Assembly (NCBI GenBank): GCA_033239525.1
Contig: BSYO01000038.1
Location: forward strand, 3,239,556-3,303,555
Source: Nepenthes gracilis
Lineage: Eukaryota > Streptophyta > Magnoliopsida > Caryophyllales > Nepenthaceae
DNA: 64,000 nucleotides
Direction of reading: 5' to 3'
Of this stretch, positions 34,243 to 44,920 are shown piece by piece. The notes beneath the pieces were generated by a model, which worked only from the letters and a program-made list of their open reading frames with translations, searched no databases and was not told the DNA's origin. Every line of letters begins with the position of its first letter. Within the stretch, counting starts at the first letter, position 1. The position numbers were made by a program, and so were the translations under genes.

Positions 34243-35344
34243 GTGGAATGACAATTGTCTATGATCTTTGTGCCAAGAGCTTGATTTTTCTTATTCTTAT
34301 GTTTAAATTAATTCTGGTTTATTGGGTGATTATTTGATAATTAAATAACTCTAATTCATTGTGATTATATGATCTGTTTTGGATTGGAATTATGAAATCG
34401 GTAGAGCATTTTTTTCATCAATTACTTTGAAAATTTTCACTATTTTGTATTATCAAATAGTAATAAATTCTAGACGTACTGATTAATGCACCCAGCCGGG
34501 GATCCTACTACGCCAATCTGGACAGTCGAATTGTACTCTTGATTGAAACCGCCCATCCAAACTGATTATAATTTTTTCAATTTGTAATATAAATAAATTC
34601 AAATTATCGGTTTCAACCGATGGCGCAATCTGATCGCTCAAATTTTTGAAATAGGATTCTGTTTTACCCGTACGTAAAATAGAATCCCCGAGCTCTTAAC
34701 GCACCTAATAGGATCCTGTTTCGTCCTTACGTAAAGTAGAATCCCCAAACTCTTAACACACCTAGTAATTGTGACTTAAAACGTCATGTTTAGGTATGTG
34801 GTTACAAGTTTGAAGCTCACTATTATATATCTAAGCTTATTTGATGCATGGTATTTATGGAGAAGATTATAGAAGAGATTGCTATTTGTTGATTTTGGGT
34901 ATACATGAAAAGCTTTAATTAGTAAATTTAATAAACAATGGGCGATAATGAAGATGGATTTTGAGGTAAACATAAGAGTATTTATGTAAACCCTAAAAAT
35001 AAAGGATTTCAAGTATAAAACTAATACAATTGGTATGTGATTTATGTCGATTTATACTTGAAACAAATTCAAGTCTTATCATCTTCTCTTATACTGATTA
35101 TTAGTTTCACACAACAAAAAATAAATCGAGTTTGTTCTGTACAAGAATATAAAATAACACAAAGGATGATTTTTTTAAGCATTTATTTGGTACTGAAAAA
35201 AATTTTAAAAAAATAAAAAATATACCTTTGTTTAGATAGCATGAAAAATCATAAGAAAAAATATAAAAATATATGAATTAAAATATTCATATTTAAAAAA
35301 TATTTTTTTTTCATTTCTATTTTTTCCTTAAATTTTTTTTTTTC
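34243..35344. other. 3' flank of the MADS gene and A+T-rich spacer
   Basis: Contains a 57-bp tandem duplication at 34651-34764. No gene was recognised. The minus-strand frame at 34776-35012 has no domain. Confidence 0.45.
34651..34764 (+). repeat. 57-bp tandem duplication
   Basis: Copy 1 (34651-34707) and copy 2 (34708-34764) both begin ataggat and contain acgtaaa-tagaatcccc and ctcttaac-cacct, with no length change between them. Confidence 0.9.
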
Positions 35345-35848
35345 AAACTTTCTTAAAAGCCTTGAAAAGGTTGTTAACACTTACTCGTCCATCAAAAATT
35401 GTAAATCCTCGCTCCCCTTAGTGCTTTGAAAAATTACAAGCATTTCTCAATTGGCTTTACCATAAATCAAGATAGGGATGCAAGTCACTCGATCAGCCTT
35501 TGAATATCTTTGATCAGTCGAGAAGGTTCCATATCCATAAAATCTTTGATCTTCTCGGGGTTGCCCTCCATCCCACATTGACAAGCTACAAAACCTAAGA
35601 AATTACCGAAATTTACCCTACACACATACTTACTTAGGTTTAATTTTATTTAGTATGTTCACAGGACATTGAACGTCTCTACTAGACCTTTAATATGGTT
35701 GTCAGCAAATACATTTTTTTACGAACATACTATCAATATACACCACCATATTTTTTTCCAATCTATTGCTTCAGCATCTTATTCACAAATCTTTGTTATG
35801 TGGTGCTAGTATTCTCAAAACTGAGTGACATCATTACATAGCAACAAG
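35345..35848 (-). pseudogene. Ty3/gypsy RT C-terminal half and RNase H start (distal part of a split element)
   Basis: On the minus strand from 35848 the translation shows CYVMMSLSFENTSTT, QRFVNKML, KYGGVY, then NPEKIKDFMDMEPSR and LIKDIQRL, then WTSKC. These correspond in order to the gypsy RT motifs written generally as CYxVMPFGLKNAxATYQR-VNxMF, NPEKIxAI and the RNase H tether ending FxWTxxCxxAF. The YxDD catalytic box is destroyed by stops. It continues from the RT half at 41329-41640 once the copia insert is removed. Confidence 0.82.
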
Positions 35849-36394
35849 TTCTGCACTCCACGCCATTTCAAAAAGCTCCACGCTAAAGTTGTGCTTCCCT
35901 AGCGCTTGAGACAGCTCGAGCGCGGCCCGAAGGATAAAAACACTGCTGACGCATGTTAAGGTTTGACTACTACAATTTGAGCGCCATTTTGAGAGAAAAA
36001 ATAACAGAAGGAAAGAAAAAATATAGAAGATGAATATTTGTGTATCTATTTGTGTTTCAAATCGAGTTCTTATATTTATCGACCATGGGTACGTTGTTCT
36101 TGCCACTAAGAAGAACATTTACCACATTCTATCTTTTCTCTTTCATATTATATTCTCTATTGTATAGACTTATTTTGAAACAAGGTAGTTTGAACTTATA
36201 TTTAGAGTCTGTGTAACCGAGACATTCACAGTTGAGATATTGTCGGACCTTGAATCTTGTGATTTTTCTCCCTCGTTTAAAAGAAAATTATCACGTAAAA
36301 ATCGTATCTTTATCGATCGTGTGTATTTATTCTGTGCTTATCGTGTGTTATTGTGTATTTTTTTGTGGTTTAAATAGTAGGTCAGGTCCCAATA
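35849..36394 (+). repeat. 5' LTR of the nested copia element
   Basis: 546 bp from ttctgcactcc to tcccaata. It contains one G+C-rich U3 block with ctcgag/gcgcttgag motifs, then aggataaaaacactgctgacgc, a TATA-type promoter region shared with the 3' LTR. Termini have decayed from TG...CA. Confidence 0.82.
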
Positions 36395-36396
36395 AG

Positions 36397-36409
36397 TGGT
36401 ATCAGAGAC
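36397..36409 (+). other. Primer binding site of the nested copia element
   Basis: TGGTATCAGAGAC starts two bases after the 5' LTR. Confidence 0.88.
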
Positions 36410-36447
36410 AAGTTATTTGTGCTATATATTGTGACTTATTTGAATTG

Positions 36448-37601
36448 ATGGAGGTCAAAAATAAAATAATTTATTTAAATGATACAAACTACAATATTTG
36501 GTGAAGTAAGATGAAGAATTTATTGTTTGTGAAAACAATGCATCATCCGGTGTTCGCTACACAAAAATCCAAATCGAAATTCGAGGAGGAATGGGGGGTT
36601 CAAACATAAACAAGTTTGTGACTATGTTTGACAATTTATGAACGACAATGCATATAATCACAATCGAAATGAAACGCACGCAAAGACCTTATGGCAGAAG
36701 CTTGAGAAACTTTATGGTTCGAAGACCGGCACCAATAAATTATTTTACTCGATGAAATTAAAGCAAGTAAGGTACAAGGAGAGTACGTCTGCTGCCGATC
36801 ATTTGAATGAATTTCAAGGATGTGTGGACCAATTGAATAGTATGGGTATCAAATTTGACGATGAGCTGCTAGGTTTTTGGCTATTGACTGCCTTATCGGA
36901 CTCTTAGGAGGTAATACAAATCACCATCTCCAATATAGCTCTAAATGGCGTGGTGACTGTTGAAATAACAAAGGGAGTCATGCTTAATGAGGAGATGAGA
37001 TATCGATCACAGGGATCTTCTTCTTCGCACTCTGACGCATTAGTCTCCATCATGGGGAATGAGTAAAGGGCGTGGCCCTAAATCTGTAGAGAAGAATTGG
37101 AACAAGTCTCGATCAAGATATCAAAATCTTAAGTACCATCATTGTGAAAAGAGAGAACATATCAAAAAATATTGTTATAAATGGAAGGATAAAAACGCAA
37201 ATGACAATGAGAAGAAGGCGGACAAGACCCGAGACGAGAAAAGAACCTTTTTTGTTACCGAGAATGATATTTGGTTGGTATATCGGGAGAATGAGGTGAT
37301 CAATCTACCGAATCACGACACAAATTGGGTGGTGGATAGCAGTGCATCACACCATGTCACGTCACGGAGGAAATTCTTCATACCTTACACTCCCGATAAT
37401 TTTAGAGTGTTGAAGATGGATAATAAAGGGATATCCCGAATTGTTGGCTGTGGTGATATATGCCTCACCACTAATAATGGAACCACATTGCTACTGAGGA
37501 GTGTCCGACACATCCCAGACATTTGGCTGAATCTGATTTCAACGGGTAGGCCCAATAATGAAGGCTTTTGCAACACCTTTGTGAATGAGCATAGAAGTTG
37601 A
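36448..37601 (+). pseudogene. Copia gag and protease of the nested element
   Basis: Gag begins at the ATG at 36448 (MEVKNKIIYLNDTNYNIW, then a stop), resumes in other frames, and shows TLWQKLEKLYGSKT and FYSMKLKQVRYKE (36638-36907). A zinc knuckle near 37130 reads HHCEKREHIKKYC, with its first cysteine replaced by histidine. The protease motif near 37328 reads WVVDSSASHHVT; the family's DSGAS has become DSSAS, which would hit the active-site loop. Stops at 36502 and 36905 and frameshifts make it non-functional. Confidence 0.85.
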
Positions 37602-37689
37602 CTAGAGGATCTCAAATTGTAGCTCGGGGAAAGAAAGTTTCTAACTTATGTGTTGCAAGACTCAATTGTAGCGAAAAATGTGCATGTTG

Positions 37690-38420
37690 TTAAGGGTGAA
37701 GAGTCTTCAAATTTGTGGCACCGACGATTAGGTCATATAAGTAAGAAGAGGTTAAACGATTTAGCCAAATACTTCCTTCAGGGTGTAAGGGAAGCCAAGT
37801 TTAAAACTCGTCCTCTTTGCATGGCGGGATAGTAACGACGAATTTCATTCCATGGAAACTCGTCCACAAAGAAGGCCGATCTTCTGGAATCGGTCCACAC
37901 TGACATATGTGGCCCTTTTAAAGTGAAGATACTCGGATGAGTACTATATTTCATCACATTTATCAATGACTATTCCCGAAAGCTTTGGGTGTATACATTG
38001 AAAATGAAGGATCAAACCCTCGACGTCTTTGAACAGATTCATCCCTTAGTTGAGAGGCAAATGGGGAAAAATTAAAATGTATCTAGAGTGACAACGACGA
38101 TGAGTATATCGGAGTATTTGATGCATATTGTCAGTCTCACGAAATTCGACACCAAAAGAATATATACACTGAAAATGAAGGGTCAAACCCTCGACATCTT
38201 TAAACACTTTCATGCCTTAGTTGAAAGGTAAACGGGAAAGAAATTAAAATGTATATGGAGTGACAACGGCGATAACTATATCGGAGTATTTGACACATAT
38301 TATCGGTCTCACAAAATTCGACACCAAAAGACTCCACAAAAGACACCGCAGCTAAATGGTGTGGCCAAACGGGTGAACAGGACGCTGATGGAGGCAAAGC
38401 TCCTAAGCTCATTTTAGGGG
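37690..38420 (+). pseudogene. Copia pre-integrase and integrase region with internal 171-bp duplication
   Basis: NLWHRRLGHISKKRLNDLAK (from about 37710) is the pre-integrase zinc-binding region (H-x3-H type). The integrase core then reads ADLLESVHTDICGPFK (about 37880) and FINDYSRKLWVYTLK. From here the sequence 37992-38158 is repeated at 38163-38330, so the segment after WVYTLKMK is present twice. TPQLNGVAKRVN near 38350 corresponds to the family's TPQQNGVAERxN motif. Several stops interrupt it. Confidence 0.82.
37992..38330 (+). repeat. 171-bp tandem duplication within the integrase
   Basis: Copy 1 37992-38158 and copy 2 38163-38330, both starting tatacaytgaaaatgaag and ending cgacaccaaaag. 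The period is 171 bp (57 codons) at the left and 172 at the right because of a one-base indel. Confidence 0.88.
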
Positions 38421-38425
38421 AAGCC

Positions 38426-39655
38426 TTGAGGACCAGGACTCATGTTATTAACCTATCACCAAGCGGTCCACTAAATGGAGAAGTTCTAGAAAATGTGTGG
38501 CTCGAGAAGGAAGGGTCCTACGACTACTTGCACATGTTCGGATGCAAAGCCTTTGTTCACATTCGAAAGGATGAGGGGATCAAGTTGGAGCAAAAAACAA
38601 GACAATATATTTTTCTCGATTATGGAGAAGATGATATTGGATCCCAGTTCTACGATCCGATTGAGAAGAAGATAGTTCGATCAAGAGATGTGGTATTTGT
38701 TGAGAACGATACGATTAAAGATATTGGCAAAGAGGCAAAAGTCGTTTCTAACAACGACGGCAGTCGAGTTTGTGATACAAAATTTGAGCTCTTGATACCA
38801 GTGCCTATTCGTCATGACGTCGTTGATCAAGATACTGCTAAAGAGGAAGAAGATCATGAGACTCTGATGCCCAATGGAGAAGAGTATGATGTTGTTCCTC
38901 ATAATATTGTTAAGCCTATCGAGATCATTCCACTTCGACGATCCACGAAAGATCAAAGACCTTCTGTCCGTCTATCGGCTAATGAGTATGTATTACTTAC
39001 CGATGGAGGGGAGCCCGAAAGTTTCAAAGAAGTTGTGGAAGATGAGCACAAAGCGGAGTGAATAGAAGCCATGTAAGATGAGATGAAATCGCTCTAACAG
39101 AATCATACGTTTGAGCTAACCAAACTGCCGAAGGAAAAGCAAACATTGAAGAACAAATGGATTTTTTGCTTGAAGGCAAATGAGAATATCCCACAGCCGA
39201 GGTACAAGGCCAAATTGGCTATGAAAGGCTTCAATTAACGGAAGGGTATTGACTTTAATGAGATTATTATTAAAATGTCTTTAATTTGGCTGGTGTGCGG
39301 ATTTGTTGTGGTTCTTGATATAGAAGTAAAATAGTTGCATGTACAAACAATATTTCTTTATAGTAACCTTGAGGAGGAAATCTCTATGGAACAGTCGGAG
39401 GTATTCGTAGTTAAGGGAAAAGAACATTTAGTGTGTCGTCTGAAGAAAAGCATGTATGGGTTGAAGCAAATTTTGAGACAATGGTACAAGAAGTTCAAGT
39501 TTGATATGGTGGGTCAAGGCTACCAAATGACTATTTCAAATCATTGCGCTTTTGTTCAAAAGTTTTCTGAAGATAATTTTGTTATTCTCCTACTCTATAT
39601 GGATGATATGCTAATTGTTGGGCGTAATACCTCTCGAATCACTGAATTAAAGTAG
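38426..39655 (+). pseudogene. Copia integrase C-terminal region and reverse transcriptase
   Basis: The 211-residue open segment 38426-39061 has LHMFGCKAFVHIRKDEG and the IFLDYGE.../VRSRDVVFVEN part of copia integrase C-termini, then RRSTKDQRPS and EPESFKEVVED leading to RT. After a stop, RT continues with RYKAKLAMKGF (about 39205), HVQTIFLYSNLEEEISM, LKKSMYGLKQILRQWYKKF and the catalytic box LLYMDDML (about 39592). The YMDD is intact (copia elements usually have YVDD). Stops at 39060, 39236 and 39656 kill the frame. Confidence 0.85.
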
Positions 39656-40564
39656 TAGCTCGAGAAATCCTTTGCCATGAAGGATTTGGGGCCGGCGAAG
39701 CAGATTCTGAGTATTAAAATATTCCGTGACCACAAGATAAGAAAATTGCTAGGAGAACTATGTGAAAAAGGTGTTCCAACATTTCAATATGGAGAATTCG
39801 AAACCGGTGAGCACTTGGTTGGCTAATCACTTTAAATTAAGTAGCGGGTAATATCCTTCCACCGATGATGAAAAAGCAAGTATGAGAAGCATACCCTACT
39901 ATTCAGCCATAGGTAACTTGATGTATGCTATGGTTTATATGATGCCAGATATTACTCATGCTGTTGGTATAGTTAGTTGATCTTTGACAAATCTTGGTAA
40001 GGAGTATTAGTCTGCGGAGAAATGGAAATTGAAATATCTCGAATGAACTTCCAAGTTGTGTTTGTCTTTTGGAAGCGACGAGCTACTTCTGATTGGATAT
40101 ACCGATGCTGGCATGGCCGGCAATGTTGACTCTCGAAAATCCACTTCGAGATATCTAGTCAGGTTCGCGGAAGGAACAGTTCCTTAGCAATCGAAATTAT
40201 AGAAGTGTGTTACTCTACCACCAAAGCGGATTTCATTGCTGTAAAGGAGGCAAATAAGGAGATATTATGAACGAAGAAATTCATCTGGGAGCACAATTTT
40301 AAATAGGACTGATATGTGCTACTTTGTAATAATCAAAGCGCAATTAACCTTTGTAGAAACTTGTCATTTCATTCCAAATTGAAGTACATTGATATGAGGT
40401 ATCACTGGGTGCGGAATGTGATTAACTCAGAGTTGTTATTGCTGGATAAGGTCGGGACCGAGAAGAATAGATCAGATATGATGACCAAAGTGTTGCAAAC
40501 GAGGAAGCTTGAAATTTGCCATACTATTGTCGGGATGATGACGATTGCCTCCACACAATCATGA
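39656..40564 (+). pseudogene. Copia RT end and RNase H
   Basis: Begins with FAMKDLGPAKQILSIKI (about 39675), then DITHAVGIVS, LLIGYTDAGMAGNVDSRKSTS (about 40090, shortened here to GYTDAGMAG), and LLCNNQSAINLCRN with KYIDMRYHWVRN (40316 onward), the RNase H active-site neighbourhood. Stops and shifts are frequent. The final open part runs to 40564 and is followed by the polypurine-like region before the 3' LTR. Confidence 0.82.
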
Positions 40565-40675
40565 GAAAATATTTATCGGGTTATAGGTCACTCCCGTGTC
40601 GACCCATTCTCATTTAATATTCCAATTGGTAGTACAAATAATGAGTATTTTTGCGCGCATGATGAAGGCTTGAGG

Positions 40676-41328
40676 TGCTGATTCCAGTAGTATCACGCCT
40701 GAGGCGTCATTTCCAGAAGCTCCATACTTGGTCTACGCCTACTGAGAGCTCGATCACTATTTCTAGAAGCTCCACACTCGAGCCATGCCTGCCTGGCACT
40801 CAAATGGCTTTTCCAAAACCTTTGCACTTGAGTTGTGCCTGCCTAGCTCTCAAGTGCAGGCCGAAAGATAAAAACATGACTGACGCGTATTAGGGTTAAA
40901 CCACTACAATTTGAGCGTCATTTTAAGAGAGAAAATAAGAGAAAGAGTGAGGAAATTGAGAAGAGGAAGATTTATGCATCCATTTGTATTCCGAATTGAG
41001 TTTCAATCTCCATCGACGATAATACATTGTTCTTACTGCTGAGAAGAACATTTATCGGATTCTATTTCTTCTCTTTCATCTTGTATTCTGTATTATACGG
41101 ACTTATTTTGAGATAATGTAGTTTAACTTATATTTGAGATTTGTGTGATCAAGACATTATATAGTAAAAATATTTTCATACCTTGATTCCTGTGGTTTTT
41201 CTCCCTCATTCAAAATGAAGTTTTTCATGTAAAAATCATTTCATTATCGATCATGTGTATTTGTTTTGTACTTGTCGTATGTCATCGTGTGTTTCCTCGT
41301 GGTTCAAATAGTAGGTCGGTTCCCAATA
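40676..41328 (+). repeat. 3' LTR of the nested copia element (expanded U3)
   Basis: 653 bp from tgctgattcc to tcccaata, about 107 bp longer than the 5' LTR. The extra length is in the U3, where agctccacactcgag/tgcctgcctgg-type units occur about three times instead of once. The part from gataaaaaca to the end is collinear with the 5' LTR. It is preceded by a purine-rich gatgaaggcttgagg, which may be the polypurine tract. Confidence 0.82.
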
Positions 41329-42114
41329 CCTTGGTCTTTTAATAATGAGGTCATCTCTTATCTTTCTGATTCATTCGAATATGATCATATCCTAAATAAG
41401 TATCCATGAAACTCAATCACTAGTGACTAAATGTAGAATCCACTAGTTGATCAATTTTTGGTAGAGAAAAAACAGTATTTTGGGGATATCTTATTCGTGT
41501 CTTTGAAACCAATGCACAGCTTCCATTTTTTATTACTTTTCTTTATCAAGATGATATTAGATAATCAATCTAGCTAATTGATATACAAAATGAAACCGAC
41601 AATGGTCAACTTTTTGAATAGCCACAACCTTTTGTACAGAATAATTTTGTCATTTTTACCTAACCAAATTGTTTTATATTTTAGAAATGGGGCCTAACTT
41701 GTGAACCATTTTCTTCATTGGAATCCCTAACATATCAGCCAATGACTAGGCAAAGATATTAGTATTGTTCCATAAAAAATCTATCAATTTTTACTTTAGA
41801 TCTTGATTTTGATGAGACACGATCTGAACATGATTATCGGAGTTTACCAAATTCAAAGGGATTTGAAGCGATGACTCGCTCAGTTTAACTTATTAACGAA
41901 AGTTATCATCCTGAATGTCAAAGCTTCTAATGGTTGTAGAGCCTAACCAGTAATCTGTATTAAATAAAAGTTTTATTTGGTAATTTGGTCTCCTTTAACT
42001 TTTTAAATCCCATATTTAGTGAAAAATTTTATTTTCAAATATGGAATGAGGTGATCACTCCAAATATTACTTGGCATGGTTAGCTCAATTGTAAAGTATG
42101 GATCTCAAAAATAT
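41329..42114 (-). pseudogene. Ty3/gypsy polymerase N-terminal part: region before RT and first RT half
   Basis: On the minus strand from about 41790 the translation gives LIDFLWNNTNIFA and SLADMLGI (family: FLxxNxDVFAWSxxDMPGI). From about 41540 it gives KKSNKKWKLCIGFKDTNK (family: VVKKANGKWRMCVDFTDLNK), IDQLVDST, LSFMDTYLGYDHIRMNQKD. These are gypsy RT motifs in the correct order. The frame is broken repeatedly. The RT is interrupted at 41329 by the copia LTR and resumes at 35848. Confidence 0.85.
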
Positions 42115-42725
42115 TCTTTAATAATGATTAATTAATTAATTTAAGTTAATAAATTGTAAGATTAATTAAACTTTTGGGTCAAAATAATTTTTAAATCAGA
42201 ATAAATTAATCTGAGTCGTGCCTGACCCATACATATACACAATTTGGATAAGTTATTGCCTAAGAAATGCTTTTGGAACACTCATGCATATTTTAAATGA
42301 ATTGGTCACGCTCAGTAGGCGCTCGATCAATACTCGTATATATTTGAGATAGAATATTGATACTTGATGAGCACCTGATAGATACTCATACTTCGTATGG
42401 ATTATACATTAGCACCTGTTGCGCACCTAACCAGCACTTATTGCCAATTTTTTATATATTGACCTTTTGGTCAATTTCAAATCTTTTACAACATATTTTA
42501 AAAAGAAAGAGAAAAGAGACATAAAACGAATGCAAGAAAAGGAGAAATTGGATAAATTAAATAGATCTTTTATTAGATTCAAGTAAAAGGTAATTGCATT
42601 CGAACTCTTTTTTTCATTGCTGCTAATCTATTCTGATATATTTAAATATTTATTATTTTAAATATTCATATATTTATTATTTTTATAGATAAAGTGTTAT
42701 TACTTAACATGTATGTTATTTCACT
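42115..42725 (+). repeat. Long dispersed repeat family C, short copy inside the gypsy element
   Basis: The order of blocks (AT-rich start with attaattaattaatttaag, G+C-richer part with short tgagcac/gcgcac motifs, agaaagagaaaagagac purine tract, cttttattagattcaagta, tttcattgctgctaatct, atttcactccc) matches 58445-59060 and 60975-61640. It lies between the gypsy gag and polymerase pieces, where protease would be expected. Confidence 0.6.
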
Positions 42726-42778
42726 CCCATTCAAACCCTAACCCTTATCTCTTGTTTGAAGACATTTTATCTGAATGA

Positions 42779-44050
42779 TCATGAATTGTGTTGCTGGCAA
42801 GTTTGGTGAAAACCATGTTGATGACCCCTACCACTATACTTAATCATGTGGTTGTTTGAGCAGCTCTTGGTCATCTTTGTATTTGCTTGGGGTAACTCAA
42901 GGATTTTGCAAATATTTTTGAGGTACTTTTTTCGTACCAGGGCCTCAATCTCCCTTTGTAGCTTCATGCAATTCTCGGTGACGTGCCCTAGAGATCGATG
43001 ATAGAGGCAATAATTCTACTAACCTCTTCTCTCTAAATTTTTGACCAGTTTGGGCCATTTTAAAAATTTTTTTGTTATTAATCTATATTAGAATGTTTGT
43101 TAAGGTATCAATGAAGGGCTTGGGATGTAACAACTTAAACTCTCGACAAACTCTTAGCTCAGTCCTCTATATCTCATGATAGACCCAAGTGGGTTGGCTA
43201 CCACCATTTCTCCTTTTTCACCCCTAGCTTGTCATGGCTACTGTTCATAATTATGGTGTTCTTGTCTTTTGGCTTCATTTGCTTCTTCAATTGAAATATA
43301 AGCCCTAATAAGAACTTTTGCCTCCAAGATTATCTTAAAAATATTACTGAACCAACAACTTTAAAAAATAACAAGCTAAGTAGTTGTTATATAGGCATTC
43401 AGCTTTTACCTGATTTGTGAGTTTTGATATACCATTAGTTTTAGCATTGAATCTAGACAAAAAATACTTTAGACTCTCACTAGAAACCCATTTAATCCTG
43501 ACCAGATGTCAGAGTTATTTTTCCTCCCACTAACTAAAGACCAAATGGGATAAAAACTGATCGGCCAATTCCTAAAAGGTTTCAATAGAATTTGGTTCTA
43601 ATTTATGGAACCAAATCCAAACATCTTCTTTTAAGGTTAAAGATAAATAGAGATATAGCGCAACATCCTCCGGATTTTAAAAGTCAAGTAGAGTACAAAA
43701 GTGATTCGATAATCTATTAGATTTGTGCTTCCGTCATACATCTCCATCATTGGCGTTTTAAACTTATAAGGGAGCTGGTACCTATTTATTTTAAAGTTAA
43801 ATAGTGTACGATCTAATTGAATCGTTTGATAGTAGAGCTTCTTCGAAAAACCTAATAATCTATCCACTTGATGTGTTCCTCCACTTCAATTGTAGAGACA
43901 ATCCTAATAGTGTTGAGAAAATTCTCAACTCAAAATAATCGATAAATATGTCTGATATTCGCAAAACTAGAAGAGTTTGAGGTATACTGCTACATGATGT
44001 GTCCTCTCATGCACAAAATCCCTAGTATATCAAAGATTCTCTTACTCTAG
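42779..44050 (-). pseudogene. Ty3/gypsy gag, decayed
   Basis: Near 43760 the minus strand reads LPYKFKTPMMEMYDGSTN, matching the conserved gypsy gag start (LPxxFKxPxMExYDGSTDP). Downstream are VWIWFHKLEPNSIETF and ESLKYFLSRFNA. Near 43010 it reads NYCLYHRSLGHVTENCMKLQ, the gag zinc-finger-like motif of this element group, followed by REIEALVRKKYL. Frameshifts and stops are frequent. The order gag, then pol at lower coordinates, agrees with minus orientation. Confidence 0.83.
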
Positions 44051-44920
44051 ACTTTCCTCCCCGGCCTCAAAGTTCTAATGGCTTTTGAATCGGAAGAAAA
44101 CTACTTCATTTTGCACCTCAGAGGTTATGGGGTGTCTTTGGTCAATAGTGGCTTCCCCTTGAAGCAGCTTTTTTTTCACTTTTTTACCTTCCTTTTGAGG
44201 TCAAAGATTGAAAGTAAAGGACCTCATCCAAATAGGCTTGGTTTCCAAATCCATTTTGAAGGGACTTCAACATCTTTTGATAATGTCCTATAGTTAAACG
44301 ACTATGGTTCTAGTATCTAAAGCAACTAGTAATTAAGCACTTCCTTAATTGTCTTCCTCAAAAAAGATGCCACAAAAAAGGACATCATTTGGCAGTTGCT
44401 TAATTGTCCCAATGCCATTATGCTTACCATGTTAACTGGTTTTGTCATAGATGATGAGATACTAAAATTTTATAGGTATGATTCTATTTAGATAAGAAGG
44501 AGTGGCTTGATTACATTTACTTCGTACAATGCTAATAATGAATATGTCAAATCTAAATTGTGATTTGAATTAAATTGAGTTAAATTATCAAATTTTATAT
44601 CTGAATCTTATATGCCACAATAACAAATAAAAATTTTAAAGGAATTAATACTTGCTTCACAATATTTTCTCTAATATTTAAGTCAATTAACTTTTTTAAA
44701 AAATTAAAATGTGAGAGAGATTGCAAAGATGAGAGTGAGTGATGGAGGACTTGACTCCATTTATTCTGAGAAACAAAAATAAAGTATAACCCTCTAATAC
44801 ACTCATTCTTTTAAAAATATGAAGCAAAGTCCTTTATTTCTCTCTCTTCCTCTCAATCTCTTCGACATCTCATTTGTTTTTGAAAAAGTTAACTAATTGA
44901 GTGTCAAATAATATTTTAGA
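44051..44920. other. Upstream flank of the gypsy gag and A+T-rich spacer
   Basis: Probably includes untranslated leader of the gypsy element, but no LTR end or primer site was identified. The plus-strand frame 44078-44293 shows no domain. Confidence 0.4.

Larger units (their letters stand above)
35849..41328 (+). mobile_element. Near-complete Ty1/copia retrotransposon (defective), nested in a gypsy element
   Basis: A 5.48-kb element with both LTRs (35849-36394, 40676-41328), a tRNA-iMet type primer site (36397-36409) and the internal order gag, zinc knuckle, protease, integrase, RT, RNase H, the copia order. All domains are broken by stops or frameshifts, and the integrase carries a 171-bp tandem duplication. 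Both flanks are the two halves of a gypsy RT in minus orientation. I could not find a matching 5-bp target duplication: flanks acaag and ccttg differ, and the gypsy sequence is nearly continuous across the junction. Confidence 0.88.
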
